DNA of 64,000 bases, taken from CAVUNY01 sp963843535. GTDB lineage: Bacteria > Chloroflexota > Anaerolineae > Anaerolineales > Anaerolineaceae. The position numbers and the translations under genes were made by a program. The DNA lies in the NCBI GenBank assembly GCA_963843535.1, contig CAWJKU010000004.1, forward strand, positions 620,001 to 684,000, given 5' to 3'. The first letter of the stretch is position 1. Each line of letters opens with the position of its first letter. Shown here piece after piece: positions 20,225 through 27,340 of the stretch. The notes beneath the pieces are model-generated. The model did not search any database and had not been told where the DNA came from. It saw nothing but the letters and a program-made list of their open reading frames with translations.

Positions 20225-20329
20225 CTATTTCACCGGAACGCTGGCCTTCCCAACCCGAAAAAGGTTCTCAAGTACGAGAACTGAAATCGATACAATAATA
20301 AGAGCGAGGGAGGCGAGATAGGCGTTCAT
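20225..20329 (-). CDS. Branched-chain-rich leader peptide of the ilv operon
   Basis: A 34-codon ORF, MNAYLASLALIIVSISVLVL in its first 20 residues, with 6 Leu, 3 Ile and 6 Val overall and 11 of these between residues 8 and 23. It starts about 8 nt after the predicted transcription start and ends 29 nt before the attenuator hairpin. Size and composition resemble the E. coli ilvL leader. A ribosome stalled for Leu/Ile/Val-tRNA in the cluster would leave codons 25-27 (CGG GTT GGG) free to pair with the terminator loop; a ribosome reaching the stop would mask them. No clear Shine-Dalgarno is seen. Being hydrophobic, it could alternatively be a small membrane protein, but position and RNA pairing argue for a leader. 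Confidence 0.72.
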   Translation of the reverse strand: MNAYLASLALIIVSISVLVLENLFRVGKASVPVK

Positions 20330-20343
20330 GTTTAATTCACGCA

Positions 20344-20371
20344 ATTGTAGCACAAAGGAAGAGGATTTCAA
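20344..20371 (-). promoter_or_regulatory. Promoter of the ilv leader and operon
   Basis: On the minus strand TTGAAA (complement of 20366-20371), a 16-nt spacer, and TACAAT (complement of 20344-20349) preceded by TGC, an extended -10. Predicted start near 20337. Confidence 0.72.
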
Positions 20372-20457
20372 CCCCTTTTGCCCAATTTTTAAGGTTGGAT
20401 TTTTTTTCTCGTTCCTGGGGTAGAATTGAGACTTGAAAAATCTGCAGACTGAGGGAA

Positions 20458-21081
20458 ATGATGACCGAAAATCGCTGGCTTCAACGGGTGCAGGCATTGC
20501 AAACCATCGCCCAGGCAGGGCTGACTTACACCCAGAATCCGTTTGACCGCGAACGCTACCACCAGCTGCTGGAGCTGGCGGCGGAAATATTAGCCGAGGG
20601 AGCGCAAATCGATCTGCAGAGCGCTGAATGTTTGATCGAAAGCGAAATCGGGTATGCCACCCCAAAACTTGACGTGCGCGGGGTGGTCTTTCGTGGTGAA
20701 CGCATTTTACTGGTAAGGGAGCTGGCAGACGGGGGTTGGACCTTGCCCGGCGGGTGGATCGATCTCAATGAGCCGCCGACCCGGGCCGCCGAACGCGAGG
20801 TATGGGAGGAATCAGGCTACAGGGTGCGCGCGCAAAAACTGCTTGGCATTTACGACCGCAACCAGCACGGATATCCGGTTTCCGTTTACCATACCTACAA
20901 ATTGTTCATTCAATGCGAATTGTTAGGGGGAGAACCCGCAAACAGCATCGAAACCGGCGGGGCTGAGTTCTTTGCCGAAAACGATCTGCCTCCTCTTTCA
21001 CTGGCTCGCACATCGATTGAGCTTGTTCACCGTATGTTTGAATTCCATCGCCATCCGGAATGGTTCGCTGACCTGGATTGA
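20458..21081 (+). CDS. NUDIX hydrolase with Nudix_N-type N-terminal domain
   Basis: A 207-residue protein. Residues about 5-55 form the helical N-terminal domain (LQRVQALQTIAQAGLTYTQN; DRERYHQLLELAAEIL) found in ADP-ribose/NDP-sugar NUDIX enzymes of the YjhB type. The NUDIX box begins GGWIDLNEPPTRAAEREVWE and continues ESGY, matching G-x5-E-x7-REVxEExG. It probably cleaves a nucleoside diphosphate linked to another moiety; the exact substrate is unknown. GAGGGAA precedes the ATG. Transcribed divergently from the ilv leader. Confidence 0.88.
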   Translation: MMTENRWLQRVQALQTIAQAGLTYTQNPFDRERYHQLLELAAEILAEGAQIDLQSAECLIESEIGYATPKLDVRGVVFRGERILLVRELADGGWTLPGGWIDLNEPPTRAAEREVWEESGYRVRAQKLLGIYDRNQHGYPVSVYHTYKLFIQCELLGGEPANSIETGGAEFFAENDLPPLSLARTSIELVHRMFEFHRHPEWFADLD

Positions 21082-21094
21082 TGCAGTAATCGCT

Positions 21095-21100
21095 TATAAT
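21095..21100 (+). promoter_or_regulatory. -10 box directly before the solute-binding lipoprotein gene
   Basis: A perfect TATAAT ends 7 nt before the ATG at 21108, with no Shine-Dalgarno spacing available and a weak -35. It suggests a leaderless or nearly leaderless transcript. The more upstream ATG at 21099 overlaps the box and is unlikely to be used. Confidence 0.5.
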
Positions 21101-21107
21101 GTGGGGC

Positions 21108-22544
21108 ATGAAATCCGCGTTGGGATGGCTTCTGGTGATTGGGATATTGGCGGCGGGCTGCGCCGCGGAACCTACCGGTGCACCGCAACCCTCTTCAAAT
21201 CCGCCTGAGCCTACTTCGCAAGCCACAGCTACCCTGGCCCTGCCGCCACTTAAAACGGCTTCACCGCCTATCAGATCTACCCCGCAAGCGAATCCTACCC
21301 AGGAATTGAATGCCAGCCAGCTCCGCGGAACCCGGATTGACTTCTGGTATCCGGCCAGCGATGATCTGGAAGATGAATACGCCGCGCAGATAGCGGAATT
21401 CAACCAGACCAATATCTGGGGGATCGATGTCGCTGGGCGATCATTTCTCACCACGACCCTATTGGAAGAACAGGTATTATCTGCGGCGGGAGCTCTGCCT
21501 GAGCTGGTTTCTGCCCCGCTGGAAATGCTCCTCACCTGGCAGGCCCAATCCCAGATCGTTTACCCTTTGGATTCATTAATCCACGACCCAGCATGGGGAT
21601 TAACCAGCCAGGAAATCAATGATTTTCCAGGTGTGTTTTGGAATGAGGAGACGGATGGACAGCGCCTGGGTATTCCGGCGGAGAGAAACGTCCAGCTCAT
21701 TTTTTATAATGTAAGCTGGGCGCAAACCTTAGGATTTCAGCGCCTACCCACTAATCCGGAGGAATTCGAGGTCCAGGCGTGCGCCGCGATGAAAGCGAAC
21801 GTCGCGGATGGCGACCCTGAAAACAACGGCACAGGCGGGTGGATACTTTCTACCGATCCGCTGGTTTTGGAAAGCTGGCGGATGGCCTTTGGGGGTGATC
21901 CGCTGCCTGGTAAAGAAGGCCAACCTTATATATTCGACACGGACTCGAGCGTGAGCGCTTATTCTTTTCTGAAAAAGCTGGAGGACAGAAATTGCGCCTG
22001 GACTGCGCGCAACCCTGCCCCGTATCCATATTTTGCCCAACGCCAGGCTTTATTTTATTCTGGATCGTTGTTAGATTTTCCCTTCCAGCAGCGAGCGATG
22101 GATTTTGTGAAATCTACCGACAGCTGGATCGTGATGAAATATCCGACCCCTCATGACTCATCCACCGTGCTCACGAGCGGAAATACAAACGCCGTGCTGC
22201 GTTCCTCACCCGAGGGCCAATTGGCAAGCTGGCTATTCTTGCGATATCTCATGCTGCCACGCGTGCAGGCCCGGTTGGCAGCCGTGAGCAATTTAATCCC
22301 CTCACGACAATCGGCGGTGGAGAGCATGTCTGATTTTCGATTGAATCATACCCTGTGGGCGCAGGCAGTCGGCTGGGTGGATGATTTCAAGCCCGCGCCT
22401 CGTCTGGCTTCCTGGCGCACCGTTCGGCGCATCCTGCAGGATGCGGCCTGGCAGATATTTTCTCCGATCGTAAAGGTCGATGGCATTCCAGCGGTGTTGG
22501 AAGAGCTGGATGGCATGGTTAAGGAAATTACTGCCAAACCCTAG
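21108..22544 (+). CDS. Extracellular solute-binding lipoprotein (ABC sugar-binding type)
   Basis: A 478-residue lipoprotein: signal peptide MKSALGWLLVIGILAAGC with lipobox LAAGC, then a Pro/Thr/Ser-rich linker to about residue 70. The mature part resembles family 1 extracellular solute-binding proteins (IDFWYPASDDLEDEYAAQIA; PLDSLIHDPAWGLTSQEIND; SWRMAFGGDPLPG). Such proteins deliver sugars or oligosaccharides to ABC permeases. No permease or ATPase gene is adjacent, so it is an orphan here; a sensory or cell-surface role is possible. It is followed after 47 nt by the DUF4013 gene. Confidence 0.78.
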   Translation: MKSALGWLLVIGILAAGCAAEPTGAPQPSSNPPEPTSQATATLALPPLKTASPPIRSTPQANPTQELNASQLRGTRIDFWYPASDDLEDEYAAQIAEFNQTNIWGIDVAGRSFLTTTLLEEQVLSAAGALPELVSAPLEMLLTWQAQSQIVYPLDSLIHDPAWGLTSQEINDFPGVFWNEETDGQRLGIPAERNVQLIFYNVSWAQTLGFQRLPTNPEEFEVQACAAMKANVADGDPENNGTGGWILSTDPLVLESWRMAFGGDPLPGKEGQPYIFDTDSSVSAYSFLKKLEDRNCAWTARNPAPYPYFAQRQALFYSGSLLDFPFQQRAMDFVKSTDSWIVMKYPTPHDSSTVLTSGNTNAVLRSSPEGQLASWLFLRYLMLPRVQARLAAVSNLIPSRQSAVESMSDFRLNHTLWAQAVGWVDDFKPAPRLASWRTVRRILQDAAWQIFSPIVKVDGIPAVLEELDGMVKEITAKP

Positions 22545-22591
22545 CGCTTCATATTTGTTTTCTTTGATGCAGGTAGCAACAGGAGGATATT

Positions 22592-23239
22592 ATGGATTTC
22601 AGTCAGGCACTTACGTTCCAATTCAAGGATCCCCGTTGGATTCAAAAGCTTTCCATAGCGGCATTGATTTCCTTAATTCCAGTGGTTGGTCAGGTAATCG
22701 TGCAGGGTTGGTCATTTCGAATTGCGCGGTCCGTCATCAGCGGTGAAGAGCAGCAATTTCCGGAGCTTGATCTGGCGGAGGATTTTCTGAGCGGGTTGAA
22801 GGGATGGGGGATCAGCCTGGTGTATTCGCTTCCGGCGATTCTATTTGCTTTTCCTCTGGCAATTGGATTGGGGCTGCTGATCGCGGCAACGGACAGCCGC
22901 GCTGCCGCAGTCTGGACGCTGATGGCCCTATGTTTAACCGGTTTGCTGGTCGCGTACTCCCTGGTGCTGGCGCTCGTCCTACCAGCAGCATACGCGAATT
23001 TTCTGGCCCAGGGCGAGCAGTTTCAAGCAGGTCTGAACTTCCGCCAGGTATTTGGTCTGATCCGCCGCGGGCCGGTCGCCTACTTCATGGTTTTCCTGGG
23101 CGGAATATTGTGCGCTTTTATTACGATGTTCGGTCTGGTGGGATGTGTGATTGGGGTGGTAGTGACCGGGGCATATGCGACGACGGTGATGGGCCATCTT
23201 TATGGTCAGGCCTACCGCGAAGCTACTGAAGCCAGCTAA
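22592..23239 (+). CDS. DUF4013-like multi-spanning membrane protein
   Basis: A 215-residue integral membrane protein with about four to five hydrophobic segments. The N-terminal block (MDFSQALTFQFKDPRWIQKL, then SLIPVVGQVIVQGWSFRIAR) matches the DUF4013 family seen widely in Chloroflexota and archaea; function unknown. The ribosome-binding site AGGAGG lies 7 nt before the ATG. Convergent with the AMMECR1 gene, with only 2 nt between the stops. Confidence 0.8.
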   Translation: MDFSQALTFQFKDPRWIQKLSIAALISLIPVVGQVIVQGWSFRIARSVISGEEQQFPELDLAEDFLSGLKGWGISLVYSLPAILFAFPLAIGLGLLIAATDSRAAAVWTLMALCLTGLLVAYSLVLALVLPAAYANFLAQGEQFQAGLNFRQVFGLIRRGPVAYFMVFLGGILCAFITMFGLVGCVIGVVVTGAYATTVMGHLYGQAYREATEAS

Positions 23240-23241
23240 GG

Positions 23242-23823
23242 TCAGCTTACTTCACGAAACTCTTCGACCTGATAAGTAAATACTTCCAGCGTTTTCCTGC
23301 GCCAGAGATTCGCCGGGGCACCCATCTTCAGGCATAATTGGGAAAGGAAGGTGTCGGGGGAGGGAAGTTTTTCCCACACCTGCGGTAAGAATGTCGAACG
23401 GCGAAAGCCATCTCGCAACACCACGCCGTCGATATGCGGGCGAAGGTGAGTGATCAAATCCTCCGGACCGTTATATTCCAGAGGCTGGGGGTCGGTCAGG
23501 CGAGATATTTCGATCTCGATCAGCGGAACTTCAACCGGTGTCAGGGGAGGAAAGCGGAAGTCTTCCAGGGCGGCAGCGGCTGCATGTTCGCACACATCTT
23601 GCACCAGGGGTTGGTATGGTTCTAATGCTCCAATGCAGCCGCGCAGCTCACCGCGAATCATCAGGGTAACAAATGAGGCTCCGTTTTCACGCAGCAGCGG
23701 CGAATATTCTTCCAGGTTGAGCCGCGGCAGCGAGCGTTGGTTTACCGCCAGCTCAATCGAACGGCGGGCCAGGCTTAACAAAATATCTTTTTCTTGCTCG
23801 TTTAATGCATGGATTGGGTTCAT
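23242..23823 (-). CDS. AMMECR1 domain protein
   Basis: A 193-residue single-domain protein with the AMMECR1 signature LRGCIGALEPYQPLVQDVCE followed by AAAAALEDFRFPPLTPVEV and IEISRLTDPQPL. In many prokaryotes this domain belongs to the AmmeMemoRadiSam set together with Memo and a radical SAM protein; neither is present here. It overlaps the flavin reductase gene by ATGA, implying translational coupling. Biochemical role unknown. Confidence 0.9.
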   Translation of the reverse strand: MNPIHALNEQEKDILLSLARRSIELAVNQRSLPRLNLEEYSPLLRENGASFVTLMIRGELRGCIGALEPYQPLVQDVCEHAAAAALEDFRFPPLTPVEVPLIEIEISRLTDPQPLEYNGPEDLITHLRPHIDGVVLRDGFRRSTFLPQVWEKLPSPDTFLSQLCLKMGAPANLWRRKTLEVFTYQVEEFREVS

Positions 23824-24302
23824 GGCATTTTTTGGTACCCCCGATTGAAATATACCAGCGGGCGGTTCATGGTCGACGGTTGGGCTGCGATCACATCCAA
23901 CAGGAACAGCGTGGAAAAATCCAGTGGATGAACAGCGCGAATCCGGCAGTCGAGATAGGCCAGACCTCCAACCAGCATGGGAGCGCCGGTGGATAAGGTG
24001 AAAAGCTCTAACCCGTCAAAACGGTTTCCTTCTTCGGCAACATGACCGGCAAATCTTTCGGAAATACCGGCCTGGTCTTCACTCAAAATGGTGATGCCAA
24101 GAATGCCGGATTTGAGCAGCATTTTGCAGGTGCGGGTGTCATTGGCAAGGGTCACAGTGACGACCGGAGGGTTAAGGGATATGGAAGTGAATGAGTTGAC
24201 GGTCATTCCGTGGCGTTCTGTGCCAAACAGGGTAGTCACAACCGTGACCCCACTGGGCCAGTGACGCATGCATTGGCGAAGCTGTTCTCCGAGCTCAAAC
24301 AT
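23820..24302 (-). CDS. Flavin reductase domain protein
   Basis: A 160-residue FMN-binding split-barrel protein. The start of the domain reads MRHWPSGVTVVTTLFGTERH, then MTVNSFTSISLNPPVVTVTL, and a later CRIRAVHPLDFSTLFLLDVI, typical of NAD(P)H:flavin oxidoreductases that supply reduced flavin to partner monooxygenases. It overlaps the AMMECR1 gene by 4 nt, so the two are probably co-translated. No monooxygenase lies nearby. Confidence 0.9.
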   Translation of the reverse strand: MFELGEQLRQCMRHWPSGVTVVTTLFGTERHGMTVNSFTSISLNPPVVTVTLANDTRTCKMLLKSGILGITILSEDQAGISERFAGHVAEEGNRFDGLELFTLSTGAPMLVGGLAYLDCRIRAVHPLDFSTLFLLDVIAAQPSTMNRPLVYFNRGYQKMP

Positions 24303-24352
24303 ATTGGAAAATTGTCCTTTATTTGTTTATACAGTGGCAGTTAATGTACGTC

Positions 24353-24369
24353 AAGAGGAATTTCCTCTT
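24353..24369. promoter_or_regulatory. Candidate operator palindrome before the amidase promoter
   Basis: AAGAGGAA, one T, TTCCTCTT: a perfect 8-bp inverted repeat ending 9 nt upstream of the -35 box. Its position suits a regulator-binding site; no regulator is known. Confidence 0.4.
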
Positions 24370-24378
24370 AAAGAAAGC

Positions 24379-24408
24379 TTGCTAAAGTTTACCCTTTTAA
24401 GGTACTAT
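24379..24408 (+). promoter_or_regulatory. Promoter of the amidase / L,D-transpeptidase pair
   Basis: TTGCTA (24379-24384), an 18-nt spacer and TACTAT (24403-24408). The -10 ends 10 nt before the ATG at 24419, so the mRNA leader would be only a few nt. Confidence 0.55.
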
Positions 24409-24418
24409 GGTGGTTAAT

Positions 24419-25222
24419 ATGAGTGACGAGATCCTAAACGATTCAATCGACAATCCAATTCCACCCTCCCCGCGCCGTCCGGCGCGCTTTTCAATGTGGC
24501 ATGCAATCCAGACCCTGGTCGGCATGGCCGTGGTGATCGCCACTCTCTTCACCATGTGGACATCGGCCAATCTTTTTTCGAACAACTTACTTGACCAGAT
24601 GATGCGCGTCGCGCAGTCCGCGCCTTCCACTCCTTACCCGACACTGACGCCTTCAGCCAGGCTGCGGGTTGGGGTTGTCGCCGGTCACATGGGGCATGAC
24701 TCGGGGGCGGTTTGCCCGGATGGCCTGACAGAAGCCGAAGTGAATTATAAAATTGCGACCCTCCTGGTGGCCATGTTGAAAACCGACGGTTTTGATGTGG
24801 ATTTGCTCAACGAGTTCGATCCCAAGTTAAACCAATACCAGGCCATGGCGCTGATCTCGGTGCATAACGATTCCTGCATCTATTACAACGATGAGCTGAC
24901 GGGGTTCAAAGTTTCCGCTGCATTGGATAGTGTTTCTCCGGAAAGTGCCCGAAAATTAACCGCGTGTATTATCGACCGTTACAGTAAGCAGACTGGAATG
25001 CGCTTCAACTACAATACGATCACCAAAGATATGACCGATTATCACGCCTTTGGGGAGATTAATAAATCAACGACTGCGGCGATTATTGAAACCGGTTTTC
25101 TTGCCACCAACCGTCAATACCTGCTCGAACACACCGACCGGGTAGCCGAAGGCATCCGCGAAGGCGTGTTATGCTTTGTCCGGAACGAGCAGGTATCTCC
25201 TACCACCACACCAAACCCATGA
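24419..25222 (+). CDS. N-acetylmuramoyl-L-alanine amidase (Amidase_3 type), membrane-anchored
   Basis: A 267-residue protein that would cleave the amide between MurNAc and the peptide stem outside the cytoplasmic membrane. One membrane helix at about residues 25-48 (AIQTLVGMAVVIATLFTMWT) anchors it. The zinc-amidase domain starts at about 75: GVVAGHMGHDSGAVCPDGLT with the first His, then TEAEVNYKIA with Glu, SVHNDS with the second metal His, and AAIIETGFLATNRQ with the catalytic Glu. I use the ATG at 24419 because the upstream one overlaps the -10 box. It overlaps the next gene by ATGA, pairing cutting and cross-linking enzymes in one transcript. Confidence 0.85.
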   Translation: MSDEILNDSIDNPIPPSPRRPARFSMWHAIQTLVGMAVVIATLFTMWTSANLFSNNLLDQMMRVAQSAPSTPYPTLTPSARLRVGVVAGHMGHDSGAVCPDGLTEAEVNYKIATLLVAMLKTDGFDVDLLNEFDPKLNQYQAMALISVHNDSCIYYNDELTGFKVSAALDSVSPESARKLTACIIDRYSKQTGMRFNYNTITKDMTDYHAFGEINKSTTAAIIETGFLATNRQYLLEHTDRVAEGIREGVLCFVRNEQVSPTTTPNP

Positions 25223-26346
25223 CAGACTCACAATTCACTCAAGCACAAGAGTTCATTCGCCTGGCTTATCAGGCTCTGCGGACCAATAACCGCGAACAAG
25301 CTCGCCTTTACGCGACTCAAGCCGCCGAATTGGCCCCACAATTAGAGGATCCGTGGCTGATCCTGGCTGCAATTACCGACCCACAAACCTCGGTGGCATA
25401 TCTTAAACGGGCATTGGCCATTAACCCATCCAGCGCCCGCGCTCGGAAAGGAATGCAGTGGGCCATCCAACGCCTGCGGAGTGAACCCGGGCAGCCTGTT
25501 TCTTCCCAACCGGTGTCTCAATTTGCACCCGTCGGGCAAGCGCAACAGGCGGAAGCGCCGATTGTAGGACCGACATCGCCGGTTGCGGTCCATCCCATTC
25601 CAAACGAGGTTGCCAGTAAACCATCTCGGCGGGTATGGTTAAATTGGCTGGCGGTGATCCTGGCGGTTGTAGTTTTGGCCAGCGCTGCCTGGTTTGCCTG
25701 GCCGATGATCACCGCCGTTTTTGCACAGAGCCCCAGCGCCATGCGCCCGGCGGGCATCTTGCAAAAGCCGACCCTCACACCCACATTTACACCCACCTTC
25801 ACCCCCACCTACACTCCAACCGCAACTTTTACGCCAACAGCGACCTTTACCAGCACACCGACTGCCACAGCGACGCCTCTGCCGACAGCTACTCCTACGC
25901 GCACCCCGCTCCCAACCAAAACCAGGGTTCCGCCTACCAAGACCCCCGTAAAAAGCAATCCTTCGGGTTCGATTCCATCGAATATTGAGGCTGACCAGCG
26001 TTGGGTAGATGTAGACCTGTCTGACCAACGCGCTTATGCGTACCAGGGCAGCCAGGTGGTGCGTTCGTTTGTGGTGTCTACCGGAATTTCGATTTACCCG
26101 ACGTTGACCGGTCAATACAAAATTTATGTCAAATATCGTTATGCAGATATGTCTGGGGTGGGGTGGTATTTGCCTGACGTGCCCTACGTGATGTATTATT
26201 ACCGCGGATACGGCCTGCACGGCACGTACTGGCACAATAATTTTGGCACCCCAATGAGCCACGGCTGTGTGAATTTTAAGATCAATGATGCCGCCTGGCT
26301 GTTCGACTTTGCTTCGGTCGGGACGCTGGTGAATATCCATAATTAG
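25219..26346 (+). CDS. TPR-containing membrane-anchored L,D-transpeptidase (YkuD family)
   Basis: A 375-residue protein. Residues 1-90 hold TPR-like helices (FIRLAYQALRTNNREQARLY; DPQTSVAYLKRALAINPSSA) on the cytoplasmic side. A membrane helix lies at about 145-170 (WLAVILAVVVLASAAWFAWP). A Thr/Pro-rich stalk of about 75 residues follows (TPTLTPTFTPTFTPTYTPT), then the YkuD catalytic domain ending GTPMSHGCVNFKINDAAWLF with the conserved HGxxNF-type His and Cys (SHGCVNF). YkuD enzymes form 3-3 peptidoglycan cross-links or attach proteins. The start overlaps the amidase stop as ATGA. The TPR part could receive a cytoplasmic partner, which is inference. Confidence 0.88.
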   Translation: MTDSQFTQAQEFIRLAYQALRTNNREQARLYATQAAELAPQLEDPWLILAAITDPQTSVAYLKRALAINPSSARARKGMQWAIQRLRSEPGQPVSSQPVSQFAPVGQAQQAEAPIVGPTSPVAVHPIPNEVASKPSRRVWLNWLAVILAVVVLASAAWFAWPMITAVFAQSPSAMRPAGILQKPTLTPTFTPTFTPTYTPTATFTPTATFTSTPTATATPLPTATPTRTPLPTKTRVPPTKTPVKSNPSGSIPSNIEADQRWVDVDLSDQRAYAYQGSQVVRSFVVSTGISIYPTLTGQYKIYVKYRYADMSGVGWYLPDVPYVMYYYRGYGLHGTYWHNNFGTPMSHGCVNFKINDAAWLFDFASVGTLVNIHN

Positions 26347-26387
26347 CCGGTGAACGCCCCCCTGACAGCTTAGGAAATCAAATTACA

Positions 26388-26412
26388 CCGGATTGGTCAT
26401 TAACCAATCCGG
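26388..26412 (+). terminator. Terminator after the L,D-transpeptidase gene
   Basis: A perfect 10-bp stem CCGGATTGGT / ACCAATCCGG with loop CATTA, followed by CTTATCTT. Confidence 0.75.
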
Positions 26413-26480
26413 CTTATCTTAAAAAACCGCTCGCGCTGCGCGGACCACACACACGAAGTGCGCCTGAGGCGAACGATGGC

Positions 26481-26528
26481 TGTAGTGTTTTTTTTGAAAT
26501 CGCGTAGCGATTTCAAAAAAACACTACA
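26481..26528. repeat. T-tract palindrome, copy 2
   Basis: Arms TGTAGTG-T8-GAAATCGC and GCGATTTC-A7-CACTACA around the loop GTA; the only imperfection is one extra T. The T-tract precedes the inner stem, opposite to an intrinsic terminator. Confidence 0.85.
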
Positions 26529-26594
26529 TAACATCATATAAGCTGGTCGGCCCCCTGGGGCCAGGGCTGGAGGCGACCACGCATAACGATGTGA

Positions 26595-26635
26595 GTGGTG
26601 TTTTTGGAGGTGCGTCGCACCTCCAAAAACACCAC
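26595..26635. repeat. T-tract palindrome, copy 3
   Basis: Perfect 19-bp arms GTGGTG-T5-GGAGGTGC around the loop GTC. Same build as copy 2, which ends 66 nt upstream, but different stem sequence, so each has conserved its own pairing. Confidence 0.85.
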
Positions 26636-26754
26636 CTTACATCAAAAAAGGATTGATTTTCAGCGCACGTGCTGGCATAATGGAATTAGCCTGATTGACA
26701 GGCAAGACCGGTCGGTAATCGAAACGGCCGATATTGTGAAAGGAAATGGTGCCT

Positions 26755-27177
26755 ATGCCCTACCAGCCGCTGTTTGCAGGATTAGTTGTGGATGAAGACG
26801 ATCAACCGGTGACGACGACCACGGTGGGTGATGAATCGTTTTATGTGATTAATGACGCCGGGTTTCGCAGGCATGTACCTTCGGAAGAGGTAGACCGCCA
26901 GGTGTTGGAGATGATGCGCGGGCAAATTCAAGGTAAAGAGGATATCCTCGGCGAGCAAACCGCGAAAATGATCGGTCAGGATGATATCTTCAGCGTAGCG
27001 ATGATCATGAACCAGTTAAAGAACCTGGATAAACAATTCGACCAGATTTTGAAAACAGGTATTCCGGAAGAAGGCAGGGCCTATTTGGGGATGATGGGGT
27101 TTAAAATCGTGATCAACATTCATGGAGAGGTTGTTCGTTTCGAACAACCCGCCGCGGCAGCGGATGAAGGTGAATAG
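26755..27177 (+). CDS. Conserved-looking small protein of unknown function
   Basis: A 140-residue, acidic, soluble protein. I prefer the ATG at 26755 because AAAGGAA then lies 9 nt upstream; an in-frame ATG 3 codons earlier abuts that motif. It begins MPYQPLFAGLVVDEDDQPVT, has a compact beta-rich N-terminal half (GDESFYVINDAGFRRHVPSE), a central helix (IFSVAMIMNQLKNLDKQFDQ) and ends in acidic residues after KIVINIHGEVVRFEQP. No family recognised and no catalytic motif seen. It stands alone between palindrome-rich DNA and the thioredoxin-TPR gene. Confidence 0.6.
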   Translation: MPYQPLFAGLVVDEDDQPVTTTTVGDESFYVINDAGFRRHVPSEEVDRQVLEMMRGQIQGKEDILGEQTAKMIGQDDIFSVAMIMNQLKNLDKQFDQILKTGIPEEGRAYLGMMGFKIVINIHGEVVRFEQPAAAADEGE

Positions 27178-27340
27178 AATAATCTTTAATTGGTCCGGTA
27201 ATTTCTGAAAGGACAAAATTAAAGGAGTCTCACGAATTTCCGATATAATTCTTATAACGCGTTGTTAAAATCGTCACCAGTAAGAAATTGCGCTTTAAAA
27301 GGTTGATTTCAGGCGATCATCGCCTGAGGGAGACGAGCTG

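Larger units (their letters stand above)
26347..26754. other. 408-nt intergenic region rich in inverted repeats
   Basis: It contains the terminator at 26388-26412 and two T-tract palindromes (26481 and 26595) separated by 66 nt of G+C-rich DNA. I see no supported ORF. A purine-rich AAAGGAA lies just before the next gene. Confidence 0.7.

Noticed and set aside
20225..20665. 146-codon ORF on the minus strand
   Set aside because: Its upstream two-thirds lie antisense to the NUDIX gene and before the ilv promoter; only the last 34 codons, starting at the ATG at 20329, are considered real.
25760..25930. Tandem-repeat-like ACACC/CCAAC DNA
   Set aside because: It encodes the Thr/Pro-rich stalk of the transpeptidase; codon repetition explains it, not a DNA repeat element. 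The same holds near 28920, 43190 and 61760.
25639..26340. Long ORF opposite the L,D-transpeptidase gene
   Set aside because: Antisense shadow; Cys/Gly-rich low-complexity arising from the complement of the Thr/Pro stalk.
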